Positions 16,777 through 24,536 of a stretch of DNA of 43,402 nucleotides are shown piece after piece. A program made the translations under genes and the position numbers. Under the pieces are notes generated by a model that saw only the letters and a list, made by a program, of their open reading frames with translations, was not told the DNA's origin and did no database searches. Within the stretch, counting starts at the first letter, position 1, and the number at the start of each line of letters is the position of its first letter. The stretch is from CAZDYI01 sp964509765 (GTDB lineage: Bacteria > Pseudomonadota > Gammaproteobacteria > Tethybacterales > Tethybacteraceae), in assembly GCA_964509765.1 (NCBI GenBank), contig CAZDYI010000086.1, positions 1 through 43,402 on the forward strand, written 5' to 3'.

Positions 16777-18465
16777 TCAGCCCCACGGCAGCAACAGGTC
16801 CCCGTCGAGCCGGCCGGGGTAGTAAAGCATGTAGACCTCCCGCCGGCAAAGACTGGCTGCGGACGGGAGACCGAAGACGTTCCTGAACACGTTCATGCTT
16901 TCCGGCCTGTCCCGCTCGACCACGACGTAGTCGGCATCCCCCTCGGTGTGGCGCACGCTTCCGTTGTGCGGATAGGCATGCGGACCGTCCAAGAGGTGAA
17001 AGTAGACCAGGTGATCGACTCCGTTGCCGCTGAACAGCGACACCTCCCGGGCGTTCCAGTAAGGAACAACGCCCCGTGACAGCCCGGTCCCGCCGAGGGT
17101 TGCCCCGTAGCATCCATGGCGCTCTGAAACCTCAGCGGCAGGTCGGAAGAACGCAAGGTCCGCCGCAAGCACAAGGGCGGCAAGCCCGACGACGATGCCG
17201 GAGACCGGTCCGGCGGGCGCGACCCGGCACCCGGGGCCGGGGACCCCGCCTACGGAGGCGCCCTCGGTCCCTCCCCCTTCGGCAGCCAGGTCGGTCCGCG
17301 CCCATGCGACCGCCAGGGACAGGAAGGGCGCCCACATCGCCACCAAGACGTACATGACGTTCGGCTCGATGACCAGGGCGAGCAGCGCGCAGAGCGCAAG
17401 CAGCGAGCAGACCATCGCGACGACTACGAACCTGGCGCAGGCCCCGGGGTCGCCGGGAGCGCGCCGCGCGGCCCTTCGGACTCCGGCCAGGCTGGCCCAT
17501 GCCAGCAGCGGAATCACCGACGAAACCAGCAGGGCGTTGGCCGCGTTCCGCCCGGTCATGTACGCCGCAAGATAATCCCACGACCTAACCAGGATGAATT
17601 TCGCAAAGTGCGAAAGCCCGAGGGCCGAGAAGGCGCCGCCCTCGATGCCTGACCGGTCGGCCGCGACGAAGATCAACGGGGTCGTGGCCGTGACGTTCTC
17701 CTTGAAAGACAGGATCTCCGTCTGCACGAACTCCGAGGACAGGTAGCCGCCAAGGCAAAGAGCCGCTCCGAGCGCGGCGGCTGCGACGATCAGCCCCGCG
17801 TCGCGGCCGCCTCCCGCGGTGATCCGCCAAAGCACGGATGTGGCTAGCACCGGCAGCGCGACGTGAAACAGTAGCAGGACGTCCGACAGGCCGAGCAGGG
17901 GGCATGCCGCCAGGTAGCACCAGGTCAGGGGGCGGTTGGCCCGGCCGGCGGCGAGCACCGCGGCAAGGCCGGTGCAGGCAAAAAAGAACAGGACCAGGTT
18001 GACGGTGCGGAAGGAAGAGCCGAAGGACCCGGTCCAGCTTCCCAAGACGCTAAGCAGGGCGACCAGGGCCGCAACCGCCGCCGCGGCATGCAGCCAGGAC
18101 CTGCCCGCCGTGAAGCCAGACGCCCTGCGGACCAGCATGGACAGGGACCACGTCAGCAACAGGCAGAGGACCGCCGCCATCAGGGCCGTCGACAGGAGAA
18201 TGTCGCTGCCAGAGACCGCCATCGCCAGGAAGGTAAGGGAGGCGTCAGAAAGCCAGACCGGCGCGATGCTGGTCACCCACTCCTCCGTTGAGCCTCCGGA
18301 GACCAGGTGCAGGTAGAGGTCCTGGAAGAGCAGCGTGTCGGAGTTCAGGAGGGAGGACTCGTCGACCCGCCATGCCGGCTGCCGTCCGTAGACCTGGCTC
18401 GCAAGCACAAGCACGGTCAGCGACGACAGGGCCGCTCCGGCCACGGCGTCCCGGCTGGCAGTCAC
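16777..18465 (-). CDS. Multi-pass membrane protein, paralogue family copy 3
   Basis: A 562-residue protein closely related to copy 2 over its whole length. It shares WRVDESSLLNSDTLLFQDL, SGGSTEEW, GRANRPLTWCYLAACPLLG, the LPVLAT helix, and the C-terminal NAREVSLFSGNG, NGSVRHTEGDADYVVVE and CRREVYMLYYPGRLDG. About eleven helices are visible, with a last helix before the roughly 140-residue C-terminal domain. It begins at GTG six bases after the SCO-like gene's stop and is followed seven bases later by copy 2. Position between SURF1/SCO and heme A synthase suggests co-expression with oxidase assembly. Function is unknown. Confidence 0.85.
   Translation of the reverse strand: MTASRDAVAGAALSSLTVLVLASQVYGRQPAWRVDESSLLNSDTLLFQDLYLHLVSGGSTEEWVTSIAPVWLSDASLTFLAMAVSGSDILLSTALMAAVLCLLLTWSLSMLVRRASGFTAGRSWLHAAAAVAALVALLSVLGSWTGSFGSSFRTVNLVLFFFACTGLAAVLAAGRANRPLTWCYLAACPLLGLSDVLLLFHVALPVLATSVLWRITAGGGRDAGLIVAAAALGAALCLGGYLSSEFVQTEILSFKENVTATTPLIFVAADRSGIEGGAFSALGLSHFAKFILVRSWDYLAAYMTGRNAANALLVSSVIPLLAWASLAGVRRAARRAPGDPGACARFVVVAMVCSLLALCALLALVIEPNVMYVLVAMWAPFLSLAVAWARTDLAAEGGGTEGASVGGVPGPGCRVAPAGPVSGIVVGLAALVLAADLAFFRPAAEVSERHGCYGATLGGTGLSRGVVPYWNAREVSLFSGNGVDHLVYFHLLDGPHAYPHNGSVRHTEGDADYVVVERDRPESMNVFRNVFGLPSAASLCRREVYMLYYPGRLDGDLLLPWG
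17890..17972 (-). repeat. 83-base identical block shared by copies 2 and 3 (second occurrence)
   Basis: Second occurrence of the block at 16194-16276, with no differences between the two. It lies at the same codon phase and structural position in the paralogue. Confidence 0.9.
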
Positions 18466-18471
18466 CTCGCC

Positions 18472-19071
18472 TCAGCCGGCGTGGCGCGACAGCCTGAGCA
18501 GGCGCCGCAGGTCCTTGGCGACGTCCGCCACCGGGACGCCGTCCGGGTAGCGCATCATCAGCAGGCCCTTCGGGTCCACCAGGTAGATGTACGAGCTCGG
18601 TTCCTTGCCGGGCGCGGGATCCGGCAGGGAGCCGAGCGCTCCTCCGGTCGCCCGCCGGACGGCCACCCCTTCGAGCACGTCTACCTCCCCTTCGGCGGTC
18701 TCCGCGGCGGGCAGGTCCCGCCCGCAGGAGGGGTGGGATCCGAGGCTTGCGGGCGGTTCGCCGTCCCCCTCGACTAGCCAAAGCCTGCTCACGCGCATGA
18801 CGTCGCCCATCCGCGCGAGGCGCACCTGGCGCATCACGCAGAGCCGCTCGACGCAGCCGGGCCCGCAGTCGGCCGGGCCGAGCGCGACCATGGTCCAGCC
18901 GTCGGGGCGCGCCCCCTCGACCTCGGAGCCCGGCAGCTGCCGGGGCTCGACCAGCTCGCCGAGGTTGGTCGTGCCCGCAGGCGGGGAGAACATGTAGAGC
19001 AGCGTCGCCGCGACCGGGGTCGCGAAGGCGATCACGAGGATCAGCGCCAGCTGGACCTTGCCGGACCTCAC
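18472..19071 (-). CDS. SCO1/SenC-like thioredoxin-fold protein of oxidase assembly
   Basis: A 199-residue protein with one N-terminal membrane anchor (about 6-28) and a periplasmic thioredoxin-like domain. It contains a CxxxC motif (CGPGC, Cys69 and Cys73) and the segment SSYIYLVDPKGLLMMRYPDG typical of proteins encoded next to SURF1 in many beta- and gammaproteobacteria. SCO proteins deliver copper to, or reduce, the CuA site of cytochrome c oxidase. The histidine that usually precedes the SSYIYLVDP strand is not present at that place (EPSSYIY), so copper binding by the classical Cys-Cys-His site is doubtful. The GTG start overlaps the SURF1 stop as GTGA. Confidence 0.75.
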   Translation of the reverse strand: MRSGKVQLALILVIAFATPVAATLLYMFSPPAGTTNLGELVEPRQLPGSEVEGARPDGWTMVALGPADCGPGCVERLCVMRQVRLARMGDVMRVSRLWLVEGDGEPPASLGSHPSCGRDLPAAETAEGEVDVLEGVAVRRATGGALGSLPDPAPGKEPSSYIYLVDPKGLLMMRYPDGVPVADVAKDLRRLLRLSRHAG

Positions 19072-19772
19072 GCGGAACCGCTCCGGAAGCCGACGGCGAC
19101 CCAGCCGGCTGCGGCGACCGCGGCAAGCCCGAGCCACTGCAGGCGGTAGCCCCGGCTGCGGTCGGCTCGGAAGTCGGGGGCGGTTGAGACCGGCACCAGC
19201 CCCTCCGGCGCGGAGTCGGCGAGCAGGACCAAGGGCAGCGCCTCCCTGCCGGTGTCGCCGCTCCACCTGTCGACCTTGAGGTTCTGCCAGACGCCGCCCT
19301 CGCCCAAGTCATCGCCGAGCTCGAAGGCGTCGCCCGAGTCCGGAGCGAGGATGCCCGAGACCGTCACCCGGCCCGCCGCGGGCTCGGGCACCGCGGCGGG
19401 CACGCGCGGTGAGGCGGCGGGGACCCAGCCGCGGTTGACCAGCAGCCAGCCGCCGTCGCGCTCGAGCGGGGTGACCACGTGGAAGCCGGGCCTCCTTTCG
19501 TGAAGCCTGTTGTCGACGAGGAAGCCACCGGACGCCTCGAAGGTCCCGACCGCGGCCGCGCGCCGCCAGAGCATCGCGTCGGGCCCGGCAGCCTCGATCT
19601 CCGCGAGGGCGACGGGCTCGGCGGACATCCGCTCGGCCGCGAGGCGCTGCATCGCGTCCTTCTGCTGCGCCCTGGAGTGCTGCCAGTAGGCAAGGGCGAG
19701 GGTGCCGGCCATCACCGCGGAGCAGAACAGGGTGAAGCCGGCCGGCGGCATGCGGAAGCGCTTGGCGGGCAT
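19068..19772 (-). CDS. SURF1-family cytochrome oxidase assembly protein
   Basis: A 234-residue SURF1 (Shy1) protein with the family layout: an N-terminal helix (FTLFCSAVMAGTLALAYWQ), a periplasmic domain and a C-terminal helix (LQWLGLAAVAAAGWVAVGF). Seen: YWQHSRAQQK, VGTFEASGGFLVDNR, PGFHVVTPLE, WLLVNRGWVP and YRLQWLGLA. It helps insert heme A into subunit I of the oxidase. The ATG at 19772 places the start just before the first helix; in-frame ATGs at 19808 and 19826 would add residues without family similarity. It is the first gene of the minus-strand assembly operon. Confidence 0.92.
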   Translation of the reverse strand: MPAKRFRMPPAGFTLFCSAVMAGTLALAYWQHSRAQQKDAMQRLAAERMSAEPVALAEIEAAGPDAMLWRRAAAVGTFEASGGFLVDNRLHERRPGFHVVTPLERDGGWLLVNRGWVPAASPRVPAAVPEPAAGRVTVSGILAPDSGDAFELGDDLGEGGVWQNLKVDRWSGDTGREALPLVLLADSAPEGLVPVSTAPDFRADRSRGYRLQWLGLAAVAAAGWVAVGFRSGSA

Positions 19773-19788
19773 CGGGAAACCCGTGATT

Positions 19789-19817
19789 CTGTCATCACGG
19801 CGCGGCATTCGTAAAAT
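19789..19817 (+). promoter_or_regulatory. Putative promoter of the DUF2909-like gene and glyQS
   Basis: CTGTCA (19789-19794) and TAAAAT (19812-19817) are 17 bases apart, four and five matches to the sigma70 consensus. Transcription would begin about 30 bases before the DUF2909-like start. A minus-strand promoter for SURF1 (TTTACG, 18 bases, CAGAAT) may overlap it, which would make the two units compete. A small hairpin, CGGG-AAA-CCCG, abuts the SURF1 start. Confidence 0.45.
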
Positions 19818-19855
19818 TTCGCGCAACGCAACCGCCCTGCCCGCCGGAATCCGAA

Positions 19856-20050
19856 ATGCTCAGACTGTTCGCCGTCCTGATGATCCTGTTCATCGTGGTC
19901 AACCTCGCCTGGGGCCTCTACGCCATCGTGCGCGACAGGAGCAAGTCGACGCGGGCCGTCCGGGCGCTGACCTGGCGCATCGCCGCCTCGCTGGTCCTGT
20001 TCCTCGTGATCGTAGCGCTGGCGTTCTTCGGCGTCTTCCCCGTGCGGTAG
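19856..20050 (+). CDS. DUF2909-like twin-transmembrane protein
   Basis: A 64-residue protein made of two membrane helices (about 3-24 and 42-62) joined by a basic loop (VRDRSKSTRAVRALTWR). The RAVRALTWRIAASLVLFL stretch and overall size match the small twin-membrane proteins found beside SURF1 in beta- and gammaproteobacterial oxidase clusters. Their function is not established. In this window it is divergent from SURF1 rather than in the same operon, and lies 13 bases before glyQ. Confidence 0.75.
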   Translation: MLRLFAVLMILFIVVNLAWGLYAIVRDRSKSTRAVRALTWRIAASLVLFLVIVALAFFGVFPVR

Positions 20051-20063
20051 GCGCAAAGGGCAC

Positions 20064-20935
<872 letters not shown>

Positions 20936-20939
<4 letters not shown>

Positions 20940-23191
20940 GCGCTGCAAGGCCGCTTCTCGTCGAGCTGCGCACGGAGGAGCTTCCGCCGGCGCTGCTCGA
21001 CGGCCTTGCGCGAGACTTCGCCGAGCGCCTCCACGAGGGGCTGCGCGCGGAGTCGTTCTGCCCGCAGGCCGCCCCTGCCGCGGCCCCGCAGTCCGCGATC
21101 GACCCGACGCCCTCCGAGGCCGTGGCCGAGGGCCTGGCCGCGGAGGGGAGAAGGAGCTTCGCCACGCCGCGGCGCCTGGTCGCGGTCGTCGACGCCGTCG
21201 CGGAAAAAAGCGCCGCGGTCGAGTCCGTGCGTCGCGGCCCGCGCATGGAGGCCGCCTACGGCAAGGACGGAAAGCCGACCAAGGCGCTGCTGGGCTTCCT
21301 GCGCTCGGCGGGGGCAAAGGAAAGCGACGTCACAGAGTCCGAGCACAAGGGGGCCAAGTACGCCGCGGTCGCGGTGGCGAAGGGCGGCGAGGCGCTGGAC
21401 GACCGGGCCGCCGGGATCATCGAGGCCGCTGTCGCGGGCATGTCGGCGCCGCGGATGATGCGCTGGGGATCGGGCGAGCTTAGGTTCGCGCGGCCGATCC
21501 ACGGCGTGACGGTCCTGCACGGCGAGCGGGCGGTCGAGCTCGAGGCCTTCGGGATCAGGGCAGACGGGCACACGGTCGGCCACAGGTTCCTCGCGCCGGA
21601 GAGGTTCAAGGTCAAGGGGGCGGACTCATACGTCGCCGAGATGGCACGCCACAAGGTGATGGCCGACGCCGGCGACCGGAACAACGCGATCGCCGAGCAG
21701 GCCTCGGACCTGGACTCCGGGGTGGACATGGACGAGACCCTGCTCGCCGAGACCGCGGCCATGGTCGAGTGGCCGAGGTGCTACCTGTGCGGCTTCGACA
21801 AGAAGTACCTCGAGCTGCCCGAGCTCGCGCTGATCGGCTGCATGGAGAAGCACCTGCGCTGCTTTCCCGTCTACGGCGCGAAGGGACTCCTGCCGCGCTT
21901 CGTCTACGTCGCCGACAACGAGCCGGCGTCAAGGGAGCTGCTCGTGCGCGGAGTCGAGCGGGTGATGAAGGCCCGGCTCGACGACGCGCTGTACATCCAC
22001 GGGCTCGACCGGGAGATGGGCGTCGACGATCTGCTCGGCGAGCTCGACCGCATCGGGTACGTCCGCGGCTTCGGCTCGATGCGCGACCACTGCGGGCGGG
22101 TCGCCGCGATCGTGCCTGCGGTCGCGGAGGCGATGGGCCTCGATGCCGCCCAGGCGAAGCTCGCGGCGCGGGCCGCCGAGCTCTGCAAGGCCGACCTCGG
22201 CACGCTGATGGTCGCGGAGTACCCCGAGCTCGAGGGCTACATCGCGTCCGAGTACCTCACGGAGGAGCCGGACGGGGTCAGGGACCTGGTCCGCGACCTG
22301 CCGCGCCGCGATCTCGACGGCGAGGCGGGCGACCCGGCGCGCGACTGCCTGGTGGTCGCGAGCGAGGCCGAGCGGATCGTCGGCCTCGGCAGGCTGCTCG
22401 GCCTGCCGACGAGCTCGAGCGACCCGATGGCGCTGCGCCGCAGCCTCGCCCGGGTGCTGCGGGTACTCGCGCGCCACGAGGGCGCCGACCTAGGCGCGGT
22501 TGTCTCGTCGGCCTACTCGGCGTTCGCCGCCTTCGCGAAGAAGGGCGGCGTCGACAAGGAGCGCGCGGGGAGGTTTGCGAAGAAGGACGCGCCGGGGTTC
22601 GCGCGGGAGGTCAAGTGGCTCGCGCTGCGGCGCCTCGCGCAGCAGCGCGCCGAGCTGCTCGGCCTGGACGTGTTCCCCGAGAGCCGGACGATCCACGCGG
22701 TGCTCGGGCTGTGGGCCGACGACCTCGGCGGCGGCGGCGCGCTCCCCTTCGACGTGGCGGAGATGGCGGCGCGGCTCAAGGCGGTGCACGAGTTCTCCGA
22801 GAGGAGGCCGCGCGACTACGAGAGCCTGCTTGCGGCAAGCAAGAGGCTGACCAACATCTCGGGCAACCCGCACGGGCGCGGCGACGCGAAGCGGGCCGCA
22901 AAGGAGACGAAGGAGGGCGCGGCGCTGCTCAAGGGGTGCGAGAAGGTCGAGTCGCTTTCGGGCGGGAAGGTCTCGGCAAGCTTCTGCGACCGGGCGCTGC
23001 GTGAGCTCGCCGGGATGCAGCCGGCGGTCGACGCGATGTTCGACGGCGTGCGGATACTCGACGGCGCCGGGAAGGACAACCACAACCTCGCGCTCGTCAA
23101 GCGCGCCAACGAGCTGTTCGAGACCGCGGTGTGCAAGACCTCGAGCCTCTACAAGGGCGCGGACTGGCTCGAGTCGGAGGCCGCTCGGTGA
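20936..23191 (+). CDS. glyS: Glycyl-tRNA synthetase beta subunit
   Basis: A 751-residue GlyS, somewhat longer than the usual roughly 690 residues. It binds and positions tRNA-Gly for the catalytic alpha subunit. Seen: the N-terminal LLVELRTEELPPALL, FATPRRLVAVV, RGPRMEAAYGKDGKPTKA, MRWGSGELRFARPIHG, TVGHRF, EWPRCYLCGFDKKYLELP and the LDVFPES segment. The extra length includes an Ala/Pro-rich stretch near residues 40-60 (PQAAPAAAPQ) absent from typical homologues. The GTG start is fixed by the overlap with glyQ; the GTGA overlap at the other end couples it to msrA. Confidence 0.97.
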
Positions 23192-23688
23192 GGGACGCTG
23201 TGCTCGGCGGCGGGTGCTTCTGGTGCGTCGAGGCGGTCTACCAGCGCATACCCGGGGTCGCCACGGTCGAGAGCGGCTACGCCGGGGGCCACGTCGAGAG
23301 CCCGACCTACGAGGAGGTGTGCGGCAAGGAAACGGGCCACGCCGAGGTCGTCCGGGTTCGCTTCGACCCGGAGAAGGTGAGCTTCCCCGGGATCCTCGAG
23401 GTGTTCTGGAAGGCGCACGACCCGACCACCCGCGACCGCCAGGGCCACGACGTCGGCCCGCAGTACCGCTCGGTCATCCTGTGCGACGGCGACGAGCAGA
23501 TGCGGCAGGCGCAGGAGTCGAAGGCCGCGGCGCAGGCCGCGTTCAGGGACCCGATAGTCACAGAGATCGCGATGCTCGAGCGGTTCTGGCCGGCGGAGGT
23601 TGACCACCAGGACTACTACAACCGCAACCCGCACTCGCAGTACTGCGCGCTGCTGATCGCCCCGAAGCTCAAGAAGCTCGGACTCTGA
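23188..23688 (+). CDS. msrA: Peptide methionine sulfoxide reductase A
   Basis: A 166-residue MsrA that reduces the S-epimer of methionine sulfoxide in proteins. The family signature GGGCFWCVEAVYQ begins at residue 7, with Cys10 as the catalytic cysteine. ESGYAGGHVESPTYEEVC, GHAEVVRVRFDP, DVGPQYRS and HQDYYNRNPHSQYC all match. The GTG start overlapping the glyS stop puts the signature near the N terminus, as in minimal cytosolic forms. No signal peptide is visible. Confidence 0.96.
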   Translation: MRDAVLGGGCFWCVEAVYQRIPGVATVESGYAGGHVESPTYEEVCGKETGHAEVVRVRFDPEKVSFPGILEVFWKAHDPTTRDRQGHDVGPQYRSVILCDGDEQMRQAQESKAAAQAAFRDPIVTEIAMLERFWPAEVDHQDYYNRNPHSQYCALLIAPKLKKLGL

Positions 23689-23708
23689 AGAGCCCCGGGA
23701 GGGTGAGG

Positions 23709-24536
23709 ATGCTTGCCTCGGCCGCCCTGCTCGCGCTTGCGCTGTGGCTCGGCTTCAGCCTGCTGCTGTGGGCCCTGCAGGAGCGGATGATCTTCTACCC
23801 GCGGACGCTCGATCCCGCAGACCGCGATAGGCTTTCGGAGCACGCCCTCGAGGCGGAGGCCTCCGACGGAACGAAGCTTGCGGGCTGGGCGATCCCAGGC
23901 GAGGAGGATCAGTCGGCCGTGCTGTACTTCGGCGGCAACGGCGAGGAGATCTCCTATTCCCTCGAGGAGCTGCGCCGCGAGCTCGGGACGTCAGTCGCCG
24001 GGCTGAACTACCGCGGCTACGGCGACAGCAAGGGCACGCCGTCGGCCGAGGCGCTGCGCGCCGACGCGCTGGTCGCGTTCGACGCAGCCGCGGAGCGGCT
24101 CGGCATCCCGCCCGAGCGGTGGTTCGTCGTCGGTCGCAGCCTAGGCAGCCACATGGCGGCGCATGTGGCGGCCAACAGGATGGTCGCCGGACTCGTTTTG
24201 GTCACGCCGTTCGACAGCGTCGAGAACGTCGCGGCGAAGCGCTACGCGATCTTCCCGGTGCGGCTGATGATCCGCCATCGCTTCGACACGCTCGCGGAGA
24301 CCGCGGCCATCGAGTCCCCGACGCTTGTGCTGCGGGTCGACGGCGACTACGTGGTGCCGGACGCGAGCACCGACAGGCTGCTCGAGGGCTGGGCTGGCAA
24401 GGGCCCGGTCGACGTGCTGCACGTGCCCGGGGTCGGGCACAACAACATCGACCAGAGCGAGGCGTACTGGGGCGCGATCCGCGGGCTGGTCAGCCCGGAG
24501 GATTCGGAGCAGGCCGCGGGGGCCGGAGAAAACTAG
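23709..24536 (+). CDS. Membrane-anchored alpha/beta hydrolase (FrsA/BEM46-like)
   Basis: A 275-residue alpha/beta hydrolase with an N-terminal membrane helix (about 3-22) followed by QERMIFYPR, a segment typical of the BEM46/FrsA-type subfamily. The catalytic triad is visible: Ser144 in the elbow GRSLGS, Asp213 in DGDYVVP and His244 in GVGHNN. LNYRGYGDSKG forms the oxyanion region. The substrate is unknown. The ATG at 23709 is preferred over GTG 23703 because GGGAGG lies five bases before it. Its TAG stop overlaps the stop of topB on the other strand. Confidence 0.88.
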   Translation: MLASAALLALALWLGFSLLLWALQERMIFYPRTLDPADRDRLSEHALEAEASDGTKLAGWAIPGEEDQSAVLYFGGNGEEISYSLEELRRELGTSVAGLNYRGYGDSKGTPSAEALRADALVAFDAAAERLGIPPERWFVVGRSLGSHMAAHVAANRMVAGLVLVTPFDSVENVAAKRYAIFPVRLMIRHRFDTLAETAAIESPTLVLRVDGDYVVPDASTDRLLEGWAGKGPVDVLHVPGVGHNNIDQSEAYWGAIRGLVSPEDSEQAAGAGEN

